A DNA stretch of 64,000 nucleotides from Opisthorchis felineus. Lineage: Eukaryota > Platyhelminthes > Trematoda > Opisthorchiida > Opisthorchiidae. Both the position numbers and the translations under genes were made by a program. This document shows positions 35,195 through 47,516 of the stretch, piece after piece. The notes beneath the pieces were generated by a model. The model searched no databases, was not told the DNA's origin, and was given only the letters and a program-made list of their open reading frames with translations. Every line of letters starts with the position of its first letter. Position 1 is the first letter of the stretch. The stretch lies in contig SJOL01005521.1 of assembly GCA_004794785.1 (NCBI GenBank), positions 163,274-227,273 of the forward strand. The letters run 5' to 3'.

Positions 35195-35690
35195 TCAGCT
35201 GGACTGGTCCAAAACCGGTCTCCACACGCTTGCCAGTTCTGCACCTTCTATTGTATTAACAATGGGATGCTTGGGGATTTCTACGGCCTCAGCCATCAGT
35301 CTCTGTGGTGTGAACGGTAGTCCTCGCCTCAAAATCCCAACATTTTCTAAATCCATTTTGTATTACGTGTCCAGTACATGTTCCGCCATTGCCAAGTCTT
35401 TCAGTGACGCTCGATATTCATCTGCGTTTCTCGGCAGCCTGATTATTTATCTCCTGTGCTCTCCGATTCTGGTGTGAAGTTCCCTGGCCGTCTGTCCCAT
35501 ATAGACCTTGGTGCAGTCGTTACAATTAATTTTGTAGACAGTCCCTGGTTCTGTTTGACAGAAGGTGATCCTTGAATTGCACCAGTGCATAGCACAGTGT
35601 TGCCCTTCTAAAAAGCTACTCTTAGGTTAGCCGTGTTTAGAATCCTTCGAACGATCTCCAATGTCCCTGGTTTACATCGAACAACAGCAG
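35195..35690 (-). pseudogene. PLE GIY-YIG endonuclease region, broken
   Basis: The linker (EIVRRILN) is followed by a frameshifted stretch (ALVQFKDHLLSNRTRD) and then the domain start VYKINCNDCTKVYMGQTAR. The Cys-x-x-Cys and the Y...YMGQT pattern are those of the PLE-type GIY-YIG fold, and an Arg follows in RELHTRIGEH. Two TAA codons (35447-35449 and 35363-35365) interrupt the same frame. It then continues through AEHVLDT, DLENVGIL and a C-terminus ending RPVLDQSS before TGA at 35195-35197. It cannot make an active protein. Confidence 0.85.
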
Positions 35691-36119
35691 CCTCAGACCA
35701 TTCCCTGTTGGGTTTCGCTGCAGGTGTAAGGGGGAAAGCCCTTCGCCGCGGAGTTGTTCAGTAGGAATCACCAACTGAACAGTTACAGAAGACAAGAAAG
35801 TCAAACTCTCATTTGCACCTTGTTTTTAAAAACTGAATATCCGTCTTCTTCTTGAACTCTCATGGATATTCATTGACTATCACATAATTATAAACGAAAA
35901 CTGCAAAGCAGTTCCACAAATTCCATAATACATCCCACCTTCTATTAGATCAAGCCGGAGTTACGAGAAAATACATACTACTCGCGCGCCTCATCAGTAG
36001 CATCCACCGTTACACCGGTACCAACACCCTTCGCAATTGACTCCTAATCAAACTAACTGGATATACACTACCCCGAAGTTTGTTCTTTATTTCAATTTGG
36101 GCCGCTGCCCGATCAACTC

Positions 36120-36832
36120 CTTCTGTGCACACGCTTCAGCATTGATGAGGCAATACTAGCGGATACCGACTTCGGATGGGCAGACGAGTAGTTCAAAATT
36201 GCTCCAGTGTCCGTTGGCCTCTCGTACTCTGTGGGCTTTAGTTTCCCCCTCCGACGTTATACGTCATGCAGTCGAAAATGACCAGTGTACCCGAATATGA
36301 CTCTATCTTCATGCTAAATTTGATGTGTGCATTCAGATAGTTGTAAGATTCACTGAACTTGTCTCGTTTCATTAAGACGAAAGTGTCATCCACATAACGC
36401 CAGAATACCTTGGGTGGGTGTGGGAATCCGCCTAAAGCTTTCTGTTCAAATTCTTCCATAAATATATTTGCCAAAGCCGGGGGTATTGGAGATCCTATTG
36501 CTAGACCTTGTTCCTGAGTGCAAACCACGGAGTCAAAAACGAAGTGGGTGAGATTCAGGCATGCTTTTATGTCTTCCACTATTTCATCTACCGTAAGCTG
36601 TGTCCGTTCTGAAAGGGTGGTGTCTGCTAGTAGCAGTCGCTTAGCTATTTCTAAAGAGTCCCCTTTTGGCACATTTGTATATAACGAATTGACATCGAAA
36701 CTTACAGGAATGTCGTCCGGTTCCACGGTGATACCTGCTACTTTGTTGGAAAAGTCATATGGATCCCTAGTGCAAGTACTAGATTTCTCGGTCAGGGGTT
36801 TTAAAACACCTGCCAAGAATCTGGTCAGCTAA
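36120..36832 (-). pseudogene. PLE reverse transcriptase, broken
   Basis: An open stretch on the minus strand (about 195 codons, ending at 36238) shows the reverse transcriptase core in order: PVSFDVNSLYTNVP (motif A with the first Asp), QGLAIGSPIPPALANIF (motif B) and FWRYVDDTFVL (motif C, YVDD). These are the PLE forms. After a frameshift near 36240 the thumb follows (KLKPTEYERPTDTG, then YSSAHPKSVSASI). The catalytic Asp residues are intact, but the frameshift, the later stops and the missing N-terminus make it a pseudogene. A normal PLE protein is several times longer than the open part. Confidence 0.88.
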
Positions 36833-37023
36833 GGGGGTGGGGAAACTATTTCACAGATTTTTATAACAAACCGTGCACAATCAAGAAACACAAGATAGCT
36901 GCAGGCGAATTAGTTCGATCAAACCGCGAACGTTTTATATGATAGCAAGAAAAGCCGGAATGTCTGATACTTGTATACACTTAATCATGAAAGATCACAA
37001 GACTTCTGTGACCGGGAACTCAC

Positions 37024-37124
37024 ATGAAACGCGTGAAGATGAGAAAGAGGATTAACGCGACAACAGTGATTGCGGTGAATACGTAGCTCACAGTCTCCAC
37101 TAGCCATTTGTTCTCGATTTCAAT
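37024..37124 (-). CDS. GPCR gene, TM1 exon
   Basis: The acceptor TTTTTTCACTGCAG and donor GTGAGT enclose 33 codons and two bases, starting at phase 0. The exon is IEIENKW, then a hydrophobic helix (VSYVFTAITVVALILFLIF), then TRF. It is one transmembrane span with an acidic outside and a basic inside, as expected for TM1. The spare bases join the TM2-TM3 exon in frame. The assignment as TM1 depends on that junction and on order. Confidence 0.82.
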
Positions 37125-39678
37125 CTGCAGTGAAAAAAGCTGTCGTGTTAACAACAAGCACCCTAAAAAAACTGTGGTAATCAATACATTCCGCTCGGTG
37201 GTCGCTGACGCTTTTTTTATTTTAAAAAACAGCTGCTTCTGGTTTTACTTGACCTTTGGGAAACAGACGGTGCAGATTATGCACCGATTATGTGACAAAC
37301 GACAGTTGGGTTGATAGCCAGGAACCGTGCGTACCAGCAGTCTGAAGATCTACGGACAAAATATCCAAATATTTCAAATCCATTGGTAAAATCGACAGCT
37401 AAATCGGCGCACAAGACAGTTGGAATTCGAACTAAAAGGAAGACAGAAAAAACTATCATACAACATAGCGATGTCACCTCTGTGTTTGGCTTGGATGTAT
37501 AGGCTGATGAACCGCAATAGCATCATGCTATGTGATATTAAGTGTCCGGCTGGGTTGTTGAAATTGGTACTGTAGAAGCTAGTTTTTCTTGTAACCCCTA
37601 AACCGCCACTTTCTTCTCAAGCGTCGATGATCCCACTTTGTGTGGAATTTATGACTTTTCAGACCGTTTAAGAGGCTCAGCCTCGTGCCTTGTGACGGAC
37701 TGGCTCTTATTCTAGTATACGGTTTCCGGAACATTTCCTAATGCAAAGTGCTAAGGTTTAAAAATAGGACTCGACGGATTTTGCAAGTGCTGAAGCCTAA
37801 CTTAGAAAACATCCAGTAGGCTCTGAACGCAGGAGCATAATTATGCAGCTTTGTTGTTGAGAATTACACGCAGCACCAAAACTCTTGGCTACTGATCTCA
37901 AGGCAGTTGGTCTGTTCACCGCGCTTGGCAACTGGCTTGCAACCCTCTTATCATCATGCAAAGAAACACTGTCAGTGTGCAGTAGGGTGGGTGATTCGTC
38001 CACTTCTGCTTGCACTTTTAGGATTGTCTGTAATATCTGTTACATGATTGGCTGGCATGTAATTTTGTTGGTCCTTTCGAGACTGGTGTTGGGCTGTTGT
38101 CCGATTAATTGCATTTATTCGGTTCTTTGAATGCCTCCAAGAAATCAAAAGGAACCGATCGGAATAGACGTGCTCAATGCACCATTATATACAAGACAGC
38201 TGGGCCACAGCACAACATACATCCTGGAAGAACCAATCGGATTGCGCACCATCCAATCTCTAAACAACCAATCGTGTTGCAGATTTGGAAGAAATACCCA
38301 CCCAACTACGAACTGACGACATCTCACATGGTGACGAAACGTTCAGCAGCCAGAACAGATCAACTGTCACGTGATCAACTGCTAATGAACTCACCCGAGC
38401 TACCAATATTTAGGCATATGGCCAGCATCAAAACTTTCCAAGAAGGTTCGAGCTTGTATGCTTTCAGGTTACTTTGAGGGAAGTTTTAGGTACGAATCTG
38501 ATTCGAATCAGTAGAGCAATTCTCAAAAAGAAGAATCAGCCACTCAGTACTTGTTCACTATTTACCATAGTTTTGCTTAACGTCTGAGGTAAATTTGAAA
38601 TGTGAAAATCATGTATTCATCATTGTGTGCCCATCCTTTGGAACATTGATGACAACACCGCGCAACAAATATCAGGCTTCTAGTAAATTCTGGCTTCTGG
38701 GATGTTTTGGGGGGTCCAGGAATGTCAACAAGTTTGCTGGTAGAGACCGCCATAAGTTGCCTGCGATAATCTGCCTCTTTTGACAAAAAACCTGGAAGAT
38801 TCCTCAACAATAGGACCTTGGACATGCAATTCCTAGCACCAGCAGAAAAAGCGGATATGTAAAAGAGAATTATGTAAATGAGCTTTGATAAGCGGTGAGG
38901 ATAAGACAAGGAAAACTAAAAAGCCAAAACAAACACTGACACAGCGATAGAACTAGGGACAGTAATAGCAGTCGTTTGGCAAGCTTTTCGGAAGAAACTC
39001 CGGTGGGCCTGCAAACATTTTGGTCGCTTAATTAATACAGTACGATAAAAATTAAAATGTGAAATATGTGCCGATTCATGAACAAACAGAAAGTGGTTTG
39101 TGAATATATTTTGCTTGGAAGCAGTGGCGGACACGGCGTTTCCAGTTACAAGCTACTCACGTTTGGGTCACCAAGCCAGTAGACCAGTGCAATGGCAAAC
39201 GTTCCTGTTTGCCGTGGTGTGCAACGACACTGAAGTTGCTGTCCAACGACGACAGTCTGACAGTCTTCTGAGCTCCAAGTTCCCCGACCGTCACCCCTAA
39301 ATAATAAAAAGGAAGTACCATATCATGTAATCACATACAGAAGGTAATCTCTTCATACATAATATATAACCTTGCTTCAGCCTCCACGTACTCAGCTTTT
39401 TGCGGGATTTTGGGGTTGAAGTACGGGGAACCACACCGATAAGGGAGTGAGGGCTGCATTAGAAGATTTTGGAACTATTCCAATTCTATCACTGTTATAG
39501 GATTCTAATCAGAAAGTGTTCGTAAAATCTTCCTATGGAACTGTTTCTTCCGTGCATTACCTGCATATCACCGAGTACATTAAGAAATTTACAGGTAAAC
39601 ACAAGCGACAGAACATGTAAAATTCCTGATAGGTCTTTACAATCCGATTATTAATCCTAACGCTTCAATAGTACTCAC
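37125..39678 (-). other. Intron 5' of TM1
   Basis: About 2.55 kb. A minus-strand stretch near 38577-38835 follows a fair acceptor (TTCTGCTGGTGCTAG) and is open, but has no matching donor or GPS-like motif. A family B-like hammerhead motif occurs at 38313-38343. Confidence 0.45.
38313..38343 (+). ncRNA. Hammerhead-like motif, family B relative
   Basis: The plus strand reads CTGACGA, CATCTCACATGGTGAC, then GAAACGTTC. CTGANGA and GAAA are consistent with the hammerhead core. Stem II is weak, and stem I is not found. Confidence 0.3.
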
Positions 39679-39841
39679 TGGGTCAAGAACTATTCGCTGC
39701 GAGAAATTTTCAAAAGCTAACATCAACTCAGTTGGCTGGACGTCCAGATGTACTATTCCAGCATCACCAAAACTCCCGTGTTTCAGTTCGCAAAAGGTAT
39801 GAATTGAGAAAGCATCAATCACACTCAAGTCGACTGACTGC
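39679..39841 (-). CDS. GPCR gene, exon just before TM1 (GAIN/GPS position)
   Basis: The donor is good (CCA|GTGAGT, phase 0, matching the TM1 exon). The acceptor is less certain: AACAAG at 39842 gives the phase that fits the 43.6 kb exon, while a slightly upstream CTTCAG would be out of phase. The 54 codons include IDAFSIHTFCELKHGSFGDA. In adhesion GPCRs the GPS motif just before TM1 ends in a C-x-C-x-H-L-T-x-F pattern, and C-E-L-K-H-G-S-F is loosely similar. The paired Trp and Cys residues and a clear cleavage site are not present, so autoproteolysis is doubtful. Confidence 0.6.
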
Positions 39842-42800
39842 CTTGTTAATGGTACTGAAGATTTGTCCAGATAAAGAGCGAGCACACATTCTCGCTCCGT
39901 GAGTCAGTCCTTACAATAAGCCCAAGCATACAGGTAAATGGGCCTTTTTAGTTAGACGAAACTGTTATCCGGTTGCGTGAGTTGACAGTGAAGCATCCAT
40001 ATGAATAGTAAGTTTGTCTTCCTGATGAAATTCGAATAAAACTAAGTCCGGTTTACCAAAATGGTTCGCACATTTATGATTTTTTGTCATCTGTATATAA
40101 ATGTTCGAAGATAGTTCTCAATGAGAACAACGGCTTGGGCAGAGACAGCAAGGAATGCAGTGTTAAGCAAAAAAGACGACTTACTAATGCTCAGATTAGT
40201 TAGAAAATCACGTTCTCCGCAGGAGAGAACAGATCGGTTTGCTAGTGTATCAAGCTGAAGCCCCTTTATGTGCAAACCTCAAAATTAGTCATCATTGCCC
40301 AGTCTATGCGATATGGATGAGAGTTTCTCATTAATGAGGTGTTCAGGACAGTTTCTTGCTCCTCAGTTTATTTATACCGAGGATTCTTGTCCAAAAACGG
40401 AAACCTTAGCTTACAAGTTTAGTCCAACAATAAATAGTAATGTTCGGCATGGTTCTACTCCAGTATAAGACACGTGTCTTTTCTTTAGACTATAAAATCC
40501 ACACTGAAACTCATCTTTTGAAGTACAGTTGAGCACGAATTTCAGTAACGTCTGTGGTAAGGGAAAAACTAACTAGCCGGTAGAGAGAAATTTCGAATCA
40601 TTGAGAGAGACTGAATAGGCTCAGGTGTCCAAAGATAGCAATCTCCTTCAATGAATTTTTAGGTCTTTCCTTAGACACCCAAATACCCAAGGTTTCCATT
40701 TCCAATGCTTGGTTCTCAGATATCACATATATCACATATTATATATCACGCAATGAAGTTGTCTGAGGCTTAGGTCATAAGAGACGTGAGAATGTCTGTA
40801 AGATGGACCAAAGACACTCTAAGCTCCACTACAATTTACTCCTGTTTCAAGGGTTTTCATCTCGCTAGGGCGAAAATAATCTCTAGAGTCCATACTAAAC
40901 AGTAGAAATAAGACATTAGTCTTGCTGCTTTTAAGGGTTTTTAGAAGCCAGTCGCACAATTTCGCAACGCTCAAATTCATTTAAAAAACTTGTAGGGAAG
41001 AAATACACGTCTGAACATGTCTTTTGAATGAAAGGTGGTAGGTTTGGAATCCGTATCTCTGCCAGAATTGTGAAAAAAGTTCCCTGTAAACGGTAGGTTG
41101 TTTAATGTAGATTGTGAAATGAAAGATGACTGACGGACTTGAGCTTGAGTCGGGACACGCAGTACGCAAGCCCATCTTGTGACATAATTTCTTCGACATG
41201 TGAAATTATTTAGTCCCATTGTAAACCACACATAAGGGGGACTTATTCTTTGAGCATCCAACATGTAAAAGTCCATTTAAAATAGTCGCTGACAGAATTT
41301 CCAAACAACCGGTAAAACTGTAAGGCATTTTCAGTACGTCTGCTCGCAGTGGAACAGTTTCAAGCCGGTGTATTCGTGCGTGTGGATTTGTGCTACAGTA
41401 AAATTCTCTATCATATGCAAGCTTTGAATAAAATACTTAATTGAGCCAATGGGTTTTTCATTTCGCTAAACAATCGAGAATTACTGGATATCTACTGGGT
41501 AGATCTACCTTTCGAATGCTCGGTAGACAACGTCGCTCCCAATTTTAGTCAAACATCTAAGGACGCAATTCTGCAGGAAATATTCATTAAAACTGTATGT
41601 CATGTTGACCTGCCTTCCTGAAGGGTAAGATCTGCGACGTTGTGAAAAAGTCAGTCAGTACAAGGAAATTATAGGAACTGCTGATTACACCAAAAAGTGA
41701 TTACACCAAAAGTGAATTGTAACGGTTGAGCAAGCAACATTCGCAACTACTTTTTTCTGCGGTAGAAATATTACACTGTTGAGCCTCAATGCATCATTTT
41801 GCGCACTGGAAGATGGAGATGGGCGCCGCTAGTGTGTATGCTGCGGTAGAACAATGATTATGGGTATATGAATAGGGGAGGGGGGAACAAGTGTTCCAGC
41901 TAGCTAGTTTCAGGGAAGTGCTGGGAGCTTCCAACGCGATACCCTTCACACGAGATTTCCCGGGGGTTTGAAAGTGCCGTAGTAAACGAAATGATACTGG
42001 GCCGCGAAATGTGGGTCATTTGAGCTGTCAATGTGCAATTTAAGGTATGCGAAATACTTTATGCACTAGCTACATAGGGTTGTAGAGGACATTATAAGTT
42101 CAGTGGACTTAAAGTAGTTATTGTGAAGGAGAGGCATGGTGCAGGCATTTATATTAACTGGCCTCCATGTCAGTGAGGGTCATTGTTCTTAGTAGAGGCC
42201 TCGTTTTCAATTATTACTTCAGAATGACAAAATATATATGCAGCAAAACAGTCCCGTTTGTTCTGTGCAATCAACAGTGCTAGTGGGAGCAGAACCCAGT
42301 AAAGATCCAGAATGAGTTACTAGAAGGTTAACACAACATAATAGTATCAGTAATGCTGCTGTCAACCTTCGGCTCTACAGCTAACTGTTCGCGGTAGTCA
42401 AAGTAGACCTAGAAAATGGATTGCGGACTAGTGAAGGACTGGTGAATTACACCCTGTGAGCCAATGGAGAAGAAGAAGCGGAAATATTCATGAATTTCAG
42501 TGGTCGTTTTTTCGAGAATTTTGTTTAAAACATAAGATTTCCATTAGAATTTTTGCTACTTCAGGTTCTCTTTGGTTTCGGTTGTTTGTTGTTGTGTTGT
42601 TGTTTGTTCCCATCAAGTTTGTGATATGGATCCGCGGTGTTTATGTAGTTTGCGTTGCGGAACATATTTTTTTGAACGAATTGATTGTGGAAATCGCCAG
42701 AGTTGTGTCTGTACGTGTGATATGTTTAAAGCTTTGACAGTAAAGTCATGCTTATTGTGTTTCTGATGAAAATAGATGCTCTGGTATTGTATAAGGGTGA

Positions 42801-43014
42801 GTGATAAGACCAAGTTGGAGAAAAGCAGCTTAGAATTGAGAACGACGGAGAGTGTTACTCCTAATGCCTTCTATCATATTTTTTACCATGTGGGCATTAT
42901 AATCGTAACACTGCTAGTTTGTCAGTATTCCTTCTGATGTTTCCTACAAAGTATCTAGTTTGTTTTTACTTAGCCACTTCTGAATCACGCCATCTGTCTG
43001 TGGAAAGAGTGTAA
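39842..43014 (-). other. Intron, no supported elements
   Basis: Contains an open minus-strand stretch at 40981-41276 (with SPPYVWFTMGLNNFT) without a clear donor. No repeat is recognised. Confidence 0.4.
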
Positions 43015-43110
43015 ATGCTGAAGAGCTCAGGTGGGCAATTCGATTGCAAACGTTTCATCACCAGTCGTGGTGACATCATTAGTATGTTTTTAGGGCGCGC
43101 AGTGTATCGA
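43015..43110 (-). repeat. Family B repeat copy 4
   Basis: Shares GAGCTCAGGTGGGCAAT-like and GATTGCAAACGTTTCATC words with 26.06-26.14 kb, then a right part with CGATGGGTCGGTG. That last word recurs at about 43427-43440 within a further, poorly bounded repeat. Confidence 0.6.
43050..43082 (-). ncRNA. Hammerhead-like motif, family B copy 4
   Basis: The minus strand reads CTAATGA, T, stem II GTCACC with GGTGAT, GAAA and ACGTT. Stem II pairs well, but the G of CTGATGA is A, as at 3.8 kb, so catalysis is unlikely. Confidence 0.45.
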
Positions 43111-43643
43111 TGGGTCGGTGATTGTACCATAGTGTGGACCGGTTTTAACCAGACAATATTTCTTGCTCCAGTTGATTACTCTTTCGTATTTTCTGTGACG
43201 ATTGTGCACGTCTGTAAACACTAACTTCACCATTCGGCTGCCATCCGTCCTGCTAGGGCCCAGGTATATGCATGGTCTAGAGCTGGCCTGTGATTGGTAC
43301 CAGGTGGTAGCACGTTCCTACGCGGGCATTCATGGAGGAATTATAGTTTCTCGCGTGTAGATGCTTGCCGGCAGGCGATGTTATCGCAGCGACGAGCTCC
43401 CTTGTGCGCGCGGATTGGTAGCGTAGCGATGGGTCGGTGGATGCACACAAACACGTTACGCTACCGAAGCTACAAACATTATCCTTAATAGCAGATGCCG
43501 AAGAGCACTGTGGAGGATCGTGACAGCGATCCGGCGGCCGGTAATTTATAAAAACCACAAACCCAAAATTCCCATAAACCGACTTACAGGCATACAAATA
43601 TCTTGTGGATGTTATCACTTAAAGGACCTCATATGAAACTCAC

Positions 43644-44053
43644 TTTGAAGGCCGAAGTTGTTGACACACAAACGACTTATTCCGTGCCTGTCCAAAAGAA
43701 AATAAGAAATGTGTTACGCACCGCTTGCTTTGCTGAGTGTCTGAAGCAGACGAGTTGGTATGTTTTATTACATCACTAAAGATCATAGGTGGGGTGTTCA
43801 AGAATACTGTCCCTGTGTTCTTCGGTGTAAAAGAACCCCGACTTTTAATTTGTGAGCCACCCTCAGTTAAAACAAAATCCGCATTTATATTTCGAAGAGA
43901 AAGTACATAAAACTTCATCCGAAAGAAGTTCAGCAAGGAAGTGAACGTGGTGTCATATGCGCTGTACAACAGAAATGAACGTTCGAGTGTAAGGGCCATC
44001 GGGTTATTTATGATGAAAATTGAGTATTTTGTCAATTGTGGTAGAGAATATAA
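43644..44053 (-). CDS. GPCR gene, large extracellular exon
   Basis: A very strong acceptor (CTTTTTATTCGTTTTCAG) and donor (CAAA|GTGAGT) enclose 136 codons and two bases. The product alternates hydrophobic and polar residues like a beta-sandwich (for example SFLLYSAYDTTFTSLLNFF), with possible N-glycosylation sites (NSS, NKS) and two Cys residues (RCVTHF and FVCQQ). By position it would be part of the GAIN-like region of an adhesion GPCR. The similarity is only structural in feel; no family motif is certain. This is the longest exon of the gene. Confidence 0.72.
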
Positions 44054-45124
44054 CTGAAAACGAATAAAAAGAAAACTGAAAACAATGTTCTACGTACATA
44101 CGGCGCTTTGCCCACAACCACACATCACATGTTCAAAATTAATAGGTAACTTAAGGATGGCGAACACCAGGAAATGTACTTCAAGTTCAAGTTTTGGAAC
44201 AACTACAAGCATCTTTTTCTTAAAAGACTGACAGTGCTTCACAGGGAGAAGTCTAAAATACTGCACACTGCGAGGACGCACCAACCATTTGCGGGATTAA
44301 TGGCTCCACTTTTATATTGTTGAAACAGATGGGTTAGTGTCAAACTTTTGTCTGAACAGTTAATGTATACTGAGATTTCAAAATGCGATGACAAATTACC
44401 AGTGACCAGAGAGGTTTCCCAAACAGCATCCTAAAACATTCCATTTCAGGTAAACAGAAATGATTTAATTTAGCCCACACAAATCAAAATGGTCAAAAAC
44501 AGCCGCAAGTTGTATACCTGGCATTGAAGCCTAACACAAATCAATGTGACTTGGCCTCGCCTCCAAATAGGGAGGTAAAACGGGTGTGTATCATCGAAGG
44601 GCATGGACGATGGCTGGGTTACCTCATCTACAACGATGTCCAGCTTTTTATGATATGATGTAGTTCTACGTCAATGATTAATTTTCGAAAGCTCTCCTAC
44701 TGGTCTATATTGATTTTTTTGAAGGCAGAAATCGTGGAAGGCAATAATAGTGGTTTCTAAGGAAGTACAATTAGTAGGTTATTATTAATACACAAATAAC
44801 CACTCCAAACCCAAACCAATCAGTAATCAATTACTTGAAATTGTTAAGTGACAGGCCATGTAAAAGATTGATCCATGCCTACCTAGTGTTTACAGATAAG
44901 GAGGAAGTATCCCAGTGCATTTGCCTTTCTGTACACGATCTCTTTTGCTCAAAGCCACCGTCAATTGTCCACTGGTTCCAGAATATGTCTCAGACATTTG
45001 TGGAATATCCTTATTCATCGTAGTATTTATGAACACAACTCCACTCCATGCCTTTTTGTGAAGCATGACCCACGTATGATAAAAGGCTACGAACCCATGG
45101 AGAGCTGTTTCAACATTTCTGGTA
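44054..45124 (-). other. Intron, no supported elements
   Basis: Non-coding on inspection up to the SINE at 45.1 kb. Confidence 0.45.
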
Positions 45125-45236
45125 TTCGGTCTTGGGCGACTTCCCCTGTCTAGGCTTGGGCAACCGGACATTACCCTCGTGCTTCGTTCGGATGGCATGG
45201 CAGCTAGCCACCGAAATGGTTTTACAGCTGAACGAT
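45125..45236 (+). repeat. tRNA-derived SINE, family D copy 3 (5' truncated)
   Basis: Body and tail only: GTCTAGGCTTGGGCAACC, a GGATGGCATGGCAGCTAGCC segment and the tail ACAGCTGAACGATT. The tRNA-like head is missing. Confidence 0.72.
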
Positions 45237-46374
45237 TATTTCTTTGTCTTACTAATCATGGAACTGATTTTTAAGCGGTATACGATAGACCTTTCAGAAC
45301 ATCCCAGTAACTAGAAGATTGAACTAATAAACAAACTCAACATGTTTCACTGGTAACTGGCTCACTGTGTGGGCCGCATGTTCACAGGGCTATGGTTGAG
45401 TGACAACTGTTCAACAGTAGGACTATTGAGGTTTCCAAGTGCACACACATCTTTTATTGAGGACTTGTAAAGGAGACTATGCTTAGCTACATATATAGCG
45501 CGTGACCATATGAATATCCGTCTGGGTACAGCAATTTTTCACTGCGGACCATGGAAACGATGCGCTCGTACTAATCGCCGGAGAGTTTGGTCACCCAAAA
45601 AAGGAGAACCACAGTATAGCGAGATGCGCAGAGTGACTATAGGAAGTGAAAATGTGATCTGATGGATATAAGAGCGCCAAACGTTTTGTGACAGCTGCCT
45701 TAGCGATGGCATCCAACCGCCAGTTGGATGAAATTTCTATTCATGTCTCGGAAGACAACCTAAGTTTTTTTACCGGACAAGTCGTGATAGGCTCTTTACT
45801 GGAAACGGTCTTAGGGCATGTTTGAGCTACAACGGGGACATACTTGTCATGCCGTGAGGTGGATACAAGACTTTTTTGAAGCGTAACAACTCAATTTAAG
45901 GCGACGTTTTATAAGCGGGTACAAGGTGAACTCCACCATGCAGCTGAAAAGTATTTTTGAAGTTCCGAAAAGGTTGACGAAAGCGAGAGAGGGTAACTCT
46001 GTCTTCGAAATTATTTCATACATATACTGACATTAACGTGGCCGAATAACCGCATCGAGTGACCGCATCAAATGGCATAGCCGGTTTAGTACTTTGACCC
46101 TACTAATTTCTAAGTGGATCCAGTTTTATTGATTTTATCCACCCCATGTGCTCCCGAAATAGTAGATGAGGTTCTGAATGAAGAGCAATCGTTCATAGTG
46201 TGCACCCAACGCCGTACAAGTCTTGATTGGGGGATTCGCTCGTTACTTATTCTACCTGTAGGTCAGCGGGGATATAGCACTGATGAGATATTTTGAACTG
46301 AAGGGGATGGTAACCTAGTCTACGACGGTACCACGCGAGTACTCGACAGTATAGTTCTCTGGATTACGAAATAC

Positions 46375-46503
46375 AGAGGCCACTACACTGCAATAAAGTC
46401 CAGCATTTTCGTAGGAGTTCTCCATCAAATTAACTCTCAGTATAGAACCCCACCATAAAGTTTTCACAATGGCCCAACAATCCAGACTTAAGGCTTGAGT
46501 CCT
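46375..46503 (-). CDS. GPCR gene, Ig-like extracellular exon
   Basis: The acceptor TTTGGTTTTTGAAG and a modest donor (GTATTT) give 43 codons at phase 0-0. LSLDCWAIV resembles an Ig B strand and YENAGLYCSVV resembles the F strand with its D-x-G-x-Y-x-C motif. The two Cys are only about 30 residues apart, shorter than a normal Ig domain, so the domain may be atypical or the exon end misplaced (another donor lies 3'). Confidence 0.5.
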
Positions 46504-46613
46504 CTTCAAAAACCAAACAATCTTCGGAGAAAACGGGTTCTCTCATTCCACCGAAGATGCTCACGGTTTAAAAGACAGTGCCTACACTTTTTAACGAGAG
46601 GGTTGTATCTAAC

Positions 46614-46732
46614 CTTCAAACCGGAAAATAAATTTGCTTCGTACGTGCTGCCAAAGTGAACTGAAAGTTGGAGCGGTATCTGCGCACCGGAGATAATCTT
46701 GTAATATGTACCATAACTTGTGTTCAATAGCC
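46614..46732 (-). CDS. GPCR gene, extracellular exon
   Basis: An acceptor (CCCTTTTGGTGAAG) and donor (AAG|GTTAGA) enclose two bases and 39 codons. The product has a glycosylation site (NTS) and alternating residues (QIPLQLSVHFGSTYEANLF) typical of beta strands. A 110-base intron separates it from the Ig-like exon, and the phases match on both sides. Confidence 0.48.
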
Positions 46733-47341
46733 CTTCACCAAAAGGGGAAAAAACCAAATGCTGTAGTCTAATTGGTTTCGCTGACAGTGCAAATAGAAGC
46801 ATTAGGGCAAATCAAGATAACACAATTCGGACCTTACGAAGCGTTCGTCAGGGATCAGTCAGTAAGTCAGCCCTTATCCTCCGAACTAAAATAATCCTAA
46901 ATTAACCTTAGTGAAATAGCACAACAGGCGGATCTATTTCTAAGAAGCACCTGTTCCGACTAGGGGTAATGAGTGATGACTCTAACTGGATGCTTGTCTG
47001 CAACAGGGTACACCTTAATTAGTAACAGGTGCTACAGCTCGACAAAACGATATATGACGGTGGCAGCAGCTGTCCAAATAGCGATGACATGCAAGATGTG
47101 CAAGATTCCTTGTCTATAATAAAAATGAAGAAAAAACAATCTCGCGCAACTCCAGAACTCAGAGTGTGTGCGGCGGATGGATACCCTACAAAGGGATGTT
47201 GCACCCCAACCTGCAGAATATATTCGTGTCGCTCTGCGCACTTTACGTTTGAGTTTTAAGGCTCATTCCAAATCTCTCTGTTGATATCCTTAGTGCGCAC
47301 CATCGACATTCGATACAGCAGTTTTCAGCCTTCCGCTTTAC

Positions 47342-47516
47342 AGAATTTCATCCACAGAACACAAGTTCCGAACTCAGACAGATTCCTCGATGGGAAGTAG
47401 TCACAGTCTTCAAAAGTCGATCCAAGTGAGCGGACCATGAAGTCTGTTTTCTGATCTCCTGAGATGCCTTGTAAAAGAAGTATAGTGTACTCTAGTTCAT
47501 CACACGTGCTACAAAT
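47342..47516 (-). CDS. GPCR gene, Cys-containing extracellular exon
   Basis: 58 codons plus one base, from a weak acceptor (CATACCGAG) to the donor GTAAAG. Four Cys (CSTC, FEDCDY, GTCVLW) and one glycosylation site (NLS) suggest a disulfide-rich outer domain. No family is recognised. The phase fits the exons at 47.85 and 46.6 kb. Confidence 0.45.

Larger units (their letters stand above)
34795..36832 (-). mobile_element. Penelope-like retroelement, decayed, near complete 3' part
   Basis: The minus strand has, in order, a reverse transcriptase (36832 down to about 36238), its thumb region, a linker, a GIY-YIG endonuclease region (to the stop at 35195), a 3' untranslated region and a hammerhead-like terminus near 34806-34855. 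This order and the endonuclease type define PLEs. The 5' part of the reading frame is missing: upstream of 36832 there is an in-frame stop and no recognisable sequence. The element lies in the TM1-TM2 intron in the sense orientation of the host gene, which may have favoured its retention. Confidence 0.85.

Noticed and set aside
46277..46300. Hammerhead at CTGATGAGATATTTTGAAC
   Set aside because: Stem II does not form and GAAA is missing.
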